Source of the DNA: a virus | DNA length: 64,000 nucleotides | Strand: one strand, 5' to 3' | IMG/VR virus record: IMGVR_UViG_3300031857_012457 | Coordinates: 1 to 64,000 of that record | Part shown: piece after piece, positions 14,463 through 23,376 of the stretch | How the letters are laid out: each line of letters begins with the position of its first letter | Numbering within the stretch: the stretch's first letter is position 1 | Program-made: the position numbers and the translations under genes | The notes under the pieces: model-generated | What the model saw: only the letters and a program-made list of their open reading frames with translations | Database searches by the model: none | Told to the model about the DNA's origin: nothing

Positions 14463-15350
14463 TTAAAATTGAAAGTTCGTTCCTATCATAAACATTATTG
14501 GATTTGCTTTTTTATATCCTGCGGTTTCTGATAATTTATCCCAAGTTGTGTTGTATCTGATATTGGTATTCAAAACAAATCTTCTCGTTATTTTCCAATC
14601 CATAGATGTACCATAATATAAGTCCAAATTGAAATCATTAAAGTATGCTAAATCGGATGCAGTACCATCTTTGAATACTTTGTATACATCACTCATAGCA
14701 AACATCTGTGGTGAGATATTAACCACCTTTGTTTTTATTGTATATGTGTACATCACCATACCTTTGTAAGTTATTTGGGAAGATGCGGGTAGTATTGGAT
14801 ATATGTTTTTCACCCAATTACCATTTTCATCAACAATAAACTTACCTTCCCATTTACCTTCATACTCCCCCCAAAATGATTTACCTGCGGTTAAACTATA
14901 TCCAAATGTTCCCCACTTTTTAGTTCTAAACACATCTACTATTGAAAGATTAATATTCTTTTGAAAATCAAAATCGGTTGAATAAAATGTTTGTAGAGTA
15001 GTTGTTCTGTTTTGAGTATTTCTCGATAAACCATATCCTACACCATAATAGTTCCACGCGGGATTTATAGATGTTGCAAATGAGTGCCCCCACTGTCCGT
15101 TCATTGATGATTTACTATATCCTAAATTTAATGTGGTGGAAATCTGTCTACCAATTATACCAATTGATAGATTTGATGATGAAAGAACATCTTTTGAAAA
15201 ATCAATATAAGATTGTAGTATACCCACATCATTCCAATCATCACTCTCTCCAAATAATTCTTTGGGTGATAGTTGTAGAGTATCTGGTGTTTGTGCGTTT
15301 GAAACAAAACCTATACAAAGTAAGGATAATATGATTATTACTTTTTTCAT
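14463..15350 (-). CDS. Outer-membrane beta-barrel protein
   Basis: A 295-residue protein with a signal peptide (1-19, ending VSNAQ). The body shows alternating aromatic strands and ends in NFQF, a typical C-terminal Phe for barrel insertion. Its last 80 residues resemble the barrel of the 469-residue protein at 5810-7219. Its start overlaps the stop of the lectin gene by one base (TAATG style), indicating tight coupling. It could be the outer-membrane anchor or pore for the secreted dockerin/cohesin proteins; that is inference from position. Confidence 0.65.
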   Translation of the reverse strand: MKKVIIILSLLCIGFVSNAQTPDTLQLSPKELFGESDDWNDVGILQSYIDFSKDVLSSSNLSIGIIGRQISTTLNLGYSKSSMNGQWGHSFATSINPAWNYYGVGYGLSRNTQNRTTTLQTFYSTDFDFQKNINLSIVDVFRTKKWGTFGYSLTAGKSFWGEYEGKWEGKFIVDENGNWVKNIYPILPASSQITYKGMVMYTYTIKTKVVNISPQMFAMSDVYKVFKDGTASDLAYFNDFNLDLYYGTSMDWKITRRFVLNTNIRYNTTWDKLSETAGYKKANPIMFMIGTNFQF

Positions 15351-17650
15351 TATTTAATTCTTACTTTTAATTGTTTTCCATCTTTATTTACCGCATCAGT
15401 TGTTGATACTGATGTTAAACCTAATATATTTGTTGTGTTATTTAATAATGTAAAGATAACTCTATATTCAGTTGTATTATCCAACACCCCATTACCATTT
15501 GTTATTAGTGAACCGATGTTTATAAAACTACCTCTGTTGTTTCCATAATTAGTAGGATTACCTTTTGTTGTAAATTCTACCTTTTCAAATTTTAATTTAG
15601 TGTTATCATAATTTAATTGGAATTGAGTCCCAACTAACTGTTCTTGTAATGGGTCTACTGATAGAGTTGCAATCACGTTATTACCTACAACCTCACTCAT
15701 TATTATCACATTTACTTCATTTGTAATCGTATTACCCATTAAACTCATAGTTCTAACAGAATTACCACTAACACTTTGTAATGCAGAATGAGACATATTA
15801 ACATCACCCTTCCAAAACACATTATAGTTAAAACTATTTAGTAAAGATGTGGTACTTAAATTTATTGGTGAATATACACTATTAGTTGAATTAGGTTTCG
15901 TATTCCAATTTAACTTTGTAATCAAATCATATTCAGATTTTGGTAGTATCTTCATATAATCAGATAAGTTATTAGAACCATTTCCGATTATTTCTTCACC
16001 CACCAAATGTTGTATTAGTTTGTATGTATCTCTTTCATCAAATATACCATTCCCATCTACATCTGCGTTCATAAACTGAATACCACTACTAAACTCCAGT
16101 CCATTTTCATTTCCGAACAAACCTCTATTAGATAATTCTTTGAATGCAATGAATACATCTGATACCGTCACAACATTGTTGTATAATGATGCTACATTAG
16201 TTGTACTTAACTCTACTCCATGTGATTTGTAGTTTTGTGATTGGGTAAATGTAAACTCTGCTTGTAATCCCCAAAAGAAACTTGCTCTTCTTATGTTAGA
16301 TGTGAATGATGAACCTGCAAAGTTAAATTCCGTTGGTGTATAAATCCAATAGGCAGCCCAATACATATCCTCCCATTGATATGTTACAGGTCCATCCCAC
16401 AAATCAAATAATTTTAAATTAGTAAGACTATTTGGTGAAACACCTACTGGAAATTCTCTCTTATCAATTAGGATTTGGTATCTCTGATTTGATGTTTCGT
16501 AATCATACACCACACACCATTCAACTTGTCCACCGGATGTAGTTCCTCTAAATCCATTTCCAGCAACCTTTACGGTATCTAAATCAGATGTCATATCTAC
16601 TCTACCCAATCCATTTAGAGTTCTACTTACATTAGTTGTGGGTGAATACTGATTATTACTTTGTGCTAATAACTTTGTGGTAAATTTAGTTTCATCTATA
16701 CTCTGACCGAATGTAAAATTAAATTGTGCTCTTAATACATCTCCATTTGAGTGAGTTACACTATTGGTATAGAATTCAGTAAATGTTGCATCATCGGGAT
16801 TAGTCCAAGTTCCATATTCAATTACATAAGGGTTATTCCAATTGTTTGATAAATCATTCCAACACGATGCACCATTCCATTTTGCTACTGCATAGTTCTC
16901 ACTACCATTACTACCATTGGGTTCGCCACCACACCAGTTGTTATATACACCTTGAATGTTTCCATTAGTTTGTCCATTTTGGGTTTTCATCAATGTCCCC
17001 TTTTCAGGTCCAGCATCTATTACCCATCTACCATCTATAACTTCATCCGTTGCTGCGAACCACACATTTGTAGCAGGAACATTTACTCGGATAAATTCTT
17101 CTTCAGATGTAGATGTTATTGTTACTAAATACCCTTGTTGTCCTTTGAATGTTGTTGCCAATGACCTACTTCTCGCGTTTGTGTAAGTAGTTCTATCTGC
17201 AGTAGCAGTTAGTGGTCTATAAAAGTGCCCATTGACTCCATTGTAAAAAAATCCAACTGGGTTGACAGTTGCAGCCACTGATATTTGAACATTACCTTTT
17301 ACTGAACCCGTATTTACTTTTAGGTTTGCTAATGCAATGTTGATATTAGCCATTGTACCAGTTACTACTAAACGAGTCTTATTACCAGGTAGAGTAAATC
17401 CACTTGCAGGTGATAATCCATCCAATCTATCCAAATAAAAAGTAGTACCAGATGGTGGGTTAACTAAACTGATTGATGCAAGTAGAGTTTCAGTTGCCCC
17501 AAATCCGCTTAATACGAACCCACTTGCATCTTGTCCGTTGGTTGATTGAGTAAATGATTTAGGGTCTGGTGCAGAAACGGTTTGAGAATACCCCTGGATT
17601 TGTACTAATAGTATAAAAATAAGAGCAAAAACAAACCGTTTCATAATCAT
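15350..17650 (-). CDS. Secreted C-type lectin with dockerin-like and cohesin-like domains
   Basis: A 766-residue secreted protein; signal peptide about 1-23 (a second ATG two codons in is also possible). Residues 140-282 form a C-type lectin domain: WCGGEPN at 239-245 carries the EPN motif known for mannose/glucose-type calcium-dependent sugar binding, and WND is at 264-266. A single EF-hand-like loop, DVDGNGIFDERD at 530-541, lies in a dockerin-like region opened by VVTVSDVFIAFKEL. The last 120 residues resemble a cohesin beta sandwich (VGTQFQLNYDNTKLKFEKVEF). The neighbour at 17652-19301 shares the dockerin/cohesin half. Dockerin and cohesin in one chain could allow head-to-tail assembly into a surface fibre or matrix. 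Confidence 0.75.
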   Translation of the reverse strand: MIMKRFVFALIFILLVQIQGYSQTVSAPDPKSFTQSTNGQDASGFVLSGFGATETLLASISLVNPPSGTTFYLDRLDGLSPASGFTLPGNKTRLVVTGTMANINIALANLKVNTGSVKGNVQISVAATVNPVGFFYNGVNGHFYRPLTATADRTTYTNARSRSLATTFKGQQGYLVTITSTSEEEFIRVNVPATNVWFAATDEVIDGRWVIDAGPEKGTLMKTQNGQTNGNIQGVYNNWCGGEPNGSNGSENYAVAKWNGASCWNDLSNNWNNPYVIEYGTWTNPDDATFTEFYTNSVTHSNGDVLRAQFNFTFGQSIDETKFTTKLLAQSNNQYSPTTNVSRTLNGLGRVDMTSDLDTVKVAGNGFRGTTSGGQVEWCVVYDYETSNQRYQILIDKREFPVGVSPNSLTNLKLFDLWDGPVTYQWEDMYWAAYWIYTPTEFNFAGSSFTSNIRRASFFWGLQAEFTFTQSQNYKSHGVELSTTNVASLYNNVVTVSDVFIAFKELSNRGLFGNENGLEFSSGIQFMNADVDGNGIFDERDTYKLIQHLVGEEIIGNGSNNLSDYMKILPKSEYDLITKLNWNTKPNSTNSVYSPINLSTTSLLNSFNYNVFWKGDVNMSHSALQSVSGNSVRTMSLMGNTITNEVNVIIMSEVVGNNVIATLSVDPLQEQLVGTQFQLNYDNTKLKFEKVEFTTKGNPTNYGNNRGSFINIGSLITNGNGVLDNTTEYRVIFTLLNNTTNILGLTSVSTTDAVNKDGKQLKVRIK

Positions 17651-17651
17651 G

Positions 17652-19301
17652 TTATTCTATTACCAAGTTAATTCTATTTCCACTTGCATCAACTGCGTCT
17701 GCTAATACAAAGAAGAATAAACCAGTAGTGTTTGTTAACGCAACTTTAGGAGTGAATATTAATTTATATGGAGTACCTTTTTTAATTCTTGCAGTTTTCA
17801 GCTGGTCAATGGAACCAAATGTCAATCTACCACCATCGTTGGTTGAGAAATTGGTTACGGTATTTCCTGCATCAAATATAATGTTATCCAAATTTAATTT
17901 ATTATTATCATAATCCATAATAACTTGTAATCCTGCCAATCCTTCTTTTGTTAAATTTGTAGTTAATACAACCTTATTATTTTCCAAAGTAATTGATACA
18001 TTTAATTTAGCAGTTTCTAAATCTTCGGTTTTATACGCCATTATAGATGGTACACTCATAGATTTTTTTAAATTCACCTCACCATTAATTGAATTTGTGA
18101 ATTGTCCAGCTGCTATTCTACTTGCAATTACCGATGGGTCAGATGAATGTGACCAGTTTAAATCACCACCCCATGCAAATACCGCGTAGACCTCTTTGAT
18201 TGGTGTATCAATAGTTACCTTATACTTTGGAATACCATCTAACCAACTTTGATTTAATAAACCACTAAACCATCTCCAAGATGTTGCAGTGTTTGTTGGT
18301 ATAAATGCGTTTGTAGATACATCTTGCCCCATCACATACGCAAATGAGTAATATGAATCTGATTCATTAAATGTATCATCGTTTTTAGTAATGTTACCCA
18401 CTTTCTTTTCCAAATTAGAGTATGTAAAGAAGTTTGGAGTTCCACTAATATCAGTTTGTGAATGTCCTAAAAAGGCCTTATATGAATCAGATACTGTAAT
18501 TACATTGTTCATCCAAGCTTTTGATGATGCAGGTGATACAAATACACCAACCTCATCCCCAACTTTAACTTGCGTTGTGAAAAGTGCTTCACCACTCGAA
18601 TCTAATGGTAATTGTGCAATTGATTGTTGTGAAAAATCAATAGTACCATCCGTTTTCAACTTCATTAACTGAACATAATGGTCTGTAATAGTGTATCCTT
18701 GTGGGAATAAAACTCTAACTTTAAATTGAGACGTGTTACCCGTTACATTTGTTAATGATAAATTCGTAGCATTACGGGTGATAGGTGCGATATTTGCAGA
18801 TGCATCACTAATAGCATACGCCAAATCCAACTTATGAATATCGTTGTAAGTATTTTGGTCTTTTAACACAAACTTTTGAGTTGCTATATCACCATTGATT
18901 GCAGCATCGGTTCTTTGAACGGTTAATTGTCCAACATTCCAATCTGAATTTACTGCATACCCCCAAGGTGTAGTTTGATATTGTTCATATAAGCTAGTAG
19001 CTGCCTTATTTGGAGCTGGAGTGAATTTGTAGTTATCCCATCCAGTATAGAATGTTTGAACTGAATTACCTTGTGAGAATACCGTACTATTTGACACCAT
19101 TGCCAGTGCTTTGTTATTAAACGAATATCTCAACCAAAAATAACGAGGAGTTGTAGTTCCTCTATCTATGGTATATTTTACAGTCAGAGTATCACCAACT
19201 TGATAAGGAGGTGCTGGTGTTACGGATTGTGATACGGTTATTTGACTGAAGGATGCTAGCGATATTAAAAATACCGCTAAAAACAATAAGAATTTTTTCA
19301 T
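17652..19301 (-). CDS. Secreted protein with dockerin-like and cohesin-like domains
   Basis: About 549 residues from the ATG at 19301 (MKKFLLFLAVFLISLASFSQ is the signal peptide); the longer frame begins with TTG inside the upstream gene. The middle contains VITVSDSYKAFLGHS and an EF-hand-like loop with degenerate calcium ligands (NITKNDDTFNESDS). The C-terminus repeats the cohesin-like pattern of the lectin protein (AGLQVIMDYDNNKLNLDNIIF). The N-terminal 250 residues are beta-rich and unrecognised. It is the likely partner of the lectin gene, whose start lies 2 nt past this stop. Confidence 0.65.
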   Translation of the reverse strand: MKKFLLFLAVFLISLASFSQITVSQSVTPAPPYQVGDTLTVKYTIDRGTTTPRYFWLRYSFNNKALAMVSNSTVFSQGNSVQTFYTGWDNYKFTPAPNKAATSLYEQYQTTPWGYAVNSDWNVGQLTVQRTDAAINGDIATQKFVLKDQNTYNDIHKLDLAYAISDASANIAPITRNATNLSLTNVTGNTSQFKVRVLFPQGYTITDHYVQLMKLKTDGTIDFSQQSIAQLPLDSSGEALFTTQVKVGDEVGVFVSPASSKAWMNNVITVSDSYKAFLGHSQTDISGTPNFFTYSNLEKKVGNITKNDDTFNESDSYYSFAYVMGQDVSTNAFIPTNTATSWRWFSGLLNQSWLDGIPKYKVTIDTPIKEVYAVFAWGGDLNWSHSSDPSVIASRIAAGQFTNSINGEVNLKKSMSVPSIMAYKTEDLETAKLNVSITLENNKVVLTTNLTKEGLAGLQVIMDYDNNKLNLDNIIFDAGNTVTNFSTNDGGRLTFGSIDQLKTARIKKGTPYKLIFTPKVALTNTTGLFFFVLADAVDASGNRINLVIE

Positions 19302-19302
19302 T

Positions 19303-19956
19303 TTATTTTTCCTCAAATAGATTAGTTATAAGTTTTTCCGAAGCTTTCTTTAAGGCGTTACTTAAAGATGTTTGGTTGAACTTACCACCTTCATCTACTA
19401 TGAGAGTTGACATAGAGATTTCGGATGATGATTCTTCAACCATAACCTCTTTTGCCTTTTTGCCATCCTTATAAAGTGTTCCCTTTAATCTGATGACAAC
19501 TTCTTCTTCATTTTTGTGAAATACGGAGATGTTTTTCTTTGTTGTTAAAACATCTAAATATACAATTTGTACCTGTAACTTATTTGATGCCGACTGGGAC
19601 AACCCCAATCCTCGTTCTTGTAAATACTCTTCTAGTACGTTTTTAACACCAAATTCTAATTGTCTGTTTCCAGCTAATTTTCCAATTTTTACATTGTTTG
19701 TTACTGATTCAACCCAAATATGGTCATCTGCATTATACCATATGTTATTTGGATTATCTTTCCATCCACCATCAAGTTTTATAGTAAGCCATCTAACAAT
19801 TGCAGCAGTTGTTTCTGTTTTACCAGTAAACTGCAAATAGACCATATAAACTTGAAAAGAAAATCCCAGTGCTACTATTGAAGCACACATCCACAATACT
19901 AGGGATGCTAAATAATTACCTATGGTTGGTAAGGCAACTGTTTTTATATAATTCAT
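19303..19956 (-). CDS. Membrane-anchored CsgG/YajG-like assembly protein
   Basis: A 217-residue protein with an N-terminal membrane segment (about 12-42) and a soluble domain. Its second half (EEVVIRLKGTLYKDGKKAK, GGKFNQTSLSNALKKASEKL) resembles the CsgG-type alpha/beta fold, including the FNQTS...A helix that is also in the 11674-12393 protein (FNQSTISIATKKA). The envelope module therefore starts and has its midpoint with related proteins. It lies first in the transcript, before the two dockerin/cohesin genes. Possible role: assembly or export factor for these. Confidence 0.45.
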   Translation of the reverse strand: MNYIKTVALPTIGNYLASLVLWMCASIVALGFSFQVYMVYLQFTGKTETTAAIVRWLTIKLDGGWKDNPNNIWYNADDHIWVESVTNNVKIGKLAGNRQLEFGVKNVLEEYLQERGLGLSQSASNKLQVQIVYLDVLTTKKNISVFHKNEEEVVIRLKGTLYKDGKKAKEVMVEESSSEISMSTLIVDEGGKFNQTSLSNALKKASEKLITNLFEEK

Positions 19957-19966
19957 AAAGATTATA

Positions 19967-19982
19967 GTTTTTAATTAAAAAC
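19967..19982. promoter_or_regulatory. Perfect 16-bp palindrome upstream of the envelope module
   Basis: GTTTTTAATTAAAAAC is a perfect inverted repeat 11 bp before the first gene of the module. It could be an operator; it is AT-only in the centre, so chance is possible. A TATATTTATA-like box lies about 30 bp further upstream. Confidence 0.3.
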
Positions 19983-20024
19983 AAAATTAAATAACCTTTA
20001 TTGTACTACATATAAATATGAATA

Positions 20025-20858
20025 TTATCCTAATAAGTGATAATATTCTTTAAAATGTTTAATTCTATCTGCTAATCCAATTGTACCACCATTTACTCTT
20101 TTAGTAATAGATGTTACTACTGCATCAGTTGAACCACCATCGGCTAATTTGTTTAATCCATTTTTGGACCAGAACCATGCAGCTGATAATAATGCGTATT
20201 TTCCACTTACCACATCAGGATTGGAAGTAATATTTTCTCCAATTGCAGTACCAAATTGAGTATAGTTATCCTTTCCTGTCAATTGGATATATCCTCTACC
20301 TCTAAACTTATACCCATCACCACTTGCTTCGGTTCCGTTTGCCATACGATTTGCATATACTTTATTTGCAATTTTTTCTGGTTTTCTTTCGTAAGGTAAC
20401 GCAGATTCCAATGTTGGAAAATATTTCTTAAAAATACCATTCAAACCTTTTGCAGAATAGTTTAGATTTTCTTGTGTTGCTCTGAATCCGCCACTTTCGT
20501 GTCCACATTGTGCCAAAAAGTGTGCCAATCTCAATGGAGTATTGATTTGGAATTTAGCCGCAGTATCAGGAATCATTGAGATTACTGCATCAGGAATATG
20601 TCCTTTTAGTTTTTCCAACTTCAATGGTCCTGAAGATACAATTGGTGCAGATGGTGTATGTGTTGGTGCGTTTCCTCCCATTATTTTTGCCCAAGTTGCC
20701 GGTCCTACAATACCATCGGGTGTTAAACCATTTTTTGCCTGCCATTCTTTTACGGCTGCTTCGGTTTTAGGTCCAAAGTTAGTTACCGCAGGTGAAATAC
20801 CTAATTTCTCCTGCATTAATTTTACGTTTTCGTTGTTATCTCCTTTTTTAAGTAGCAT
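20025..20858 (-). CDS. Endolysin: peptidoglycan-binding domain plus GH19 lysozyme/chitinase-like domain
   Basis: A 277-residue protein without a signal peptide. Residues 1-62 are a PG_binding_1 domain (NVKLMQEKLGI, TPDGIVGPATWAKI). From about 80 on it is glycoside hydrolase family 19: AHFLAQCGHESGGF with the catalytic Glu, YKFRGRGYIQLTGKDNY, and ALLSAAWFWSKNGLN. It cuts the glycan chains of peptidoglycan for lysis and needs a holin, perhaps one of the proteins at 12.5-13.7 kb. Confidence 0.9.
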   Translation of the reverse strand: MLLKKGDNNENVKLMQEKLGISPAVTNFGPKTEAAVKEWQAKNGLTPDGIVGPATWAKIMGGNAPTHTPSAPIVSSGPLKLEKLKGHIPDAVISMIPDTAAKFQINTPLRLAHFLAQCGHESGGFRATQENLNYSAKGLNGIFKKYFPTLESALPYERKPEKIANKVYANRMANGTEASGDGYKFRGRGYIQLTGKDNYTQFGTAIGENITSNPDVVSGKYALLSAAWFWSKNGLNKLADGGSTDAVVTSITKRVNGGTIGLADRIKHFKEYYHLLG

Positions 20859-20870
20859 AATTATTTGAGT

Positions 20871-21641
20871 TTAATATTTGGTTACAACTTTATAATCAAG
20901 TATAGATATTGGTTTGACGATGATTTCGTTCCATAAAGAAGTTTTATTTTGTTTACATTCTTCCCAATTTCTACAAAGATTGTTCTCATTATCAGGATAA
21001 GAGAAACGGAATAAATTAGCTGCTCTGTTTCCTTTATCAGTTGCGAACGATTTCACATCCGATTGAAATGCTGCTACCAACTTACCTTTTAGTTTAACCA
21101 AAACTTTACTTTCAGGTCTAAAAAACTCTTTCTGTTGTACGGTAAAAGTTGATAACGCGTAAGTGTAACCTGATTCTAAACTATCTACCAAATTTTTCAT
21201 ACCTTCCGGTGATGTCCAATGCATCGTTATAACTTCAGTATCGGAGTTTCCGTATGTATCTTCAGTAAATTGTTTATCTAATAAGATATAGGGTTCAATT
21301 GCCCCTCTACTTTGAAAAAATGCTATCTTATCGTTTTCTATATTAATAATGTATTTTGAAAATTCATCCTTCAACCCCCAAACTCTATGGTTTATAAAAT
21401 CTTCTATGAAATCCAATACATTCTTTTTTGTAAGGTCTGAATATAATTCAGTTTCAACATATAATTGATACCCAAAATATTTGTTTATTAGTCCAACTAA
21501 TTGAGAGTTATTATCAACAATACCACCCCTCACATCATATCCATCGTGTTGGAGTTGTAAAAATTCATTAGCAATAGCTTCCCACTCACTTATAGTATGG
21601 AAAGTTGCTTCTGGTTTTTGGTATCCTCTAACTGGGTACAT
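20871..21641 (-). CDS. Conserved phage protein, possibly ADP-ribosyltransferase-like
   Basis: A 256-residue protein. The C-terminal half (GYTYALSTFTVQ, KVLVKLKGKLVAAF, SLWNEIIVKPI) has the order of an ART fold: an S-T-x-T strand and a late Glu-bearing strand (NEIIVKP). A clear N-terminal Arg motif is not obvious, so this is tentative. T4 packs ART enzymes (Alt) in the head. It lies next to the ParB-domain protein, which has a head-targeting-like N-terminus, so both may be injected. It could also be an unrelated structural protein. Confidence 0.45.
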   Translation of the reverse strand: MYPVRGYQKPEATFHTISEWEAIANEFLQLQHDGYDVRGGIVDNNSQLVGLINKYFGYQLYVETELYSDLTKKNVLDFIEDFINHRVWGLKDEFSKYIINIENDKIAFFQSRGAIEPYILLDKQFTEDTYGNSDTEVITMHWTSPEGMKNLVDSLESGYTYALSTFTVQQKEFFRPESKVLVKLKGKLVAAFQSDVKSFATDKGNRAANLFRFSYPDNENNLCRNWEECKQNKTSLWNEIIVKPISILDYKVVTKY

Positions 21642-21653
21642 ATTTAATATATA

Positions 21654-23375
21654 TTAAACTTTGTATTTCTTTTTTAATAAGTCTATATGACTATACCCAG
21701 CCGTAGAAACTACTTTATATCCTTTATCTTCCCACTTTTTCATCTTACGAACTAAATTTTCATCTCTTGCATCATTAAATGCAACCTGAATATCATTTAC
21801 TTTTGTTGGTTTATCTCCATTATCTTCTGGAAATGCCAATCTATATAAGGTATTTCTATCTCTTTTAGTTGGTTTATCGAAATTTTTAATTGGTGGAAGT
21901 CCAGCTTCTTTAGCTGCATCTTGTAAAAATTGTTTACCTTCATCATCCAAATAATCTTCAGCAGCCATGTCATCCCCTTGCCCAACCATACTGGCCCAGT
22001 TACCTGCTAATACAACATTATGTGGTAATCCTGTTTTATTTTCCTGATATTTGTATAATTCAGATTGGTCATTATATACATCCATCTCATCACCATCCCA
22101 ACTTTCATTTGTAAAATTTGGATAATGCTTTTTCAGTTCATCGTGAATAAATTCTTGTTCGGAACCTTCTACATAATTACCCGCACTATCTCCACCTTCT
22201 CCCATAAATACAATTTTAGTATCTTTGGGATATGTGTCTTTAACATCATCTATTACTTGTTTAGCACCTTCGATATTATCGTGTTCTACACCAAAAATAG
22301 TTGAACCCTTTTTAGTTTGGATTGTTCCCATTTCTTCTCCTTCGGAAGAAACTCTTTTAGTTAGTTTAGACTTTTTTTTTTCAGCGGTTGCTATTGGTGC
22401 TGGTCCACCTGCTGCTCCCGTATCTGCTTTTTTGGCTCTGATACCAATCTTTTCTGCAAATTCATTTGAACGCTTTACCAATGGTTCGATTGGTTCATCA
22501 ATGACCCTAACTTTCATTGGTATTGGGTTATCAGGATTTGCAGCATTGTGTGCTACAATTGCAGCCCATCTATGGTGTCCATCCAATACATACCCATCAT
22601 TAGAAACGTAAATAGGTGCGGTTATCTTTTCGTATGCTGGGTGGGATGGGTCAGCCAATACTTTACTCATTCCTGCCACTTTTACTCCCACTAATTCACT
22701 TTGAGTTGCTTTTAGTCTATCTGCAGGAACTTCTACTGGGTCTGATACTTTAACACCATCTTTTTCCAACATTTTTTTGAAAAACTCTTCAGTATCTGCC
22801 TCTCCATTTTCATCTTTTGGAAGTTTATCAGCAGGTGAACCTGGGACAGGAGTACCTTTAAATTGTGGCATATCCTCACGAGGGATACCTTTATTACCAT
22901 CACAATATAAGTTAGTTCCTGGAATAGTTACTTTACATAAATTGAAGTTTGGTGCTTTTTCACCTTTAGCTTTTGCTTCAGCTCCCAATTGTGCCAACTT
23001 ATCTATAACAGTAGATATTTGTTGTCTTTCGATTGGGGTTACTTGTGAAAGAGATTTAGCCGATGTATCCATCCCTGGCATCAAATCCTTCAGCTTTGGC
23101 ATTCCACTATCCTTTGGAGTTTCAGCCGATGATTTAAAATCCCCTGCACCCAGTTTTTGTCCTGGTTTAGTTGGTGCAGTGTTTTTTGGAGTTTGTTTGG
23201 ATTGAGGTTCTCCTTTTGGTAATTGACCGTTATTAGATGCTTTAGCTTGCTCAATCTCTGCAGGAGTAGGTTTGTCATGTTTATTCGGGTCCATTTTTTG
23301 AACCACATAAACATTACCAGTTTTTTTGTTTTTTACAACATCTTCTTCCTTTAGTAGTGATTTAAGCTTTATCAT
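21654..23375 (-). CDS. Multidomain phage protein with ParB-like domain, probable internal head protein
   Basis: A 573-residue protein. The N-terminus MIKLKSLLKE matches the suspected capsid-targeting peptides at 1-678. Residues about 25-140 are low complexity (Lys, Pro, Gln). A ParB/sulfiredoxin-like domain lies at about 215-285, with VLDGHHRWAA as the core motif; in this fold it binds nucleotide or acts as a nuclease. The C-terminal 220 residues (KIVFMGEGGDSAGNYV ... TAGYSHIDLLKKKY) show a GE-start and G-x-x-H-end pattern as in ChaN/TraB-like domains. Such a polyvalent protein would suit injection with the DNA. Confidence 0.65.
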   Translation of the reverse strand: MIKLKSLLKEEDVVKNKKTGNVYVVQKMDPNKHDKPTPAEIEQAKASNNGQLPKGEPQSKQTPKNTAPTKPGQKLGAGDFKSSAETPKDSGMPKLKDLMPGMDTSAKSLSQVTPIERQQISTVIDKLAQLGAEAKAKGEKAPNFNLCKVTIPGTNLYCDGNKGIPREDMPQFKGTPVPGSPADKLPKDENGEADTEEFFKKMLEKDGVKVSDPVEVPADRLKATQSELVGVKVAGMSKVLADPSHPAYEKITAPIYVSNDGYVLDGHHRWAAIVAHNAANPDNPIPMKVRVIDEPIEPLVKRSNEFAEKIGIRAKKADTGAAGGPAPIATAEKKKSKLTKRVSSEGEEMGTIQTKKGSTIFGVEHDNIEGAKQVIDDVKDTYPKDTKIVFMGEGGDSAGNYVEGSEQEFIHDELKKHYPNFTNESWDGDEMDVYNDQSELYKYQENKTGLPHNVVLAGNWASMVGQGDDMAAEDYLDDEGKQFLQDAAKEAGLPPIKNFDKPTKRDRNTLYRLAFPEDNGDKPTKVNDIQVAFNDARDENLVRKMKKWEDKGYKVVSTAGYSHIDLLKKKYKV

Positions 23376-23376
23376 T

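Noticed and set aside
15350-17650. Diversity-generating retroelement target (C-type lectin fold)
   Set aside because: No reverse transcriptase or template repeat in the window, and the lectin carries ordinary EPN/WND sugar-binding motifs in the middle of the protein, not at its end.
4895-19956. Host chromosome fragment inserted or misassembled
   Set aside because: Strand, tight spacing, terminator/promoter style and the flanking phage genes (4180-4893, endolysin at 20025) are continuous, and no breakpoint or mobile element is visible. Read-level evidence is still needed.
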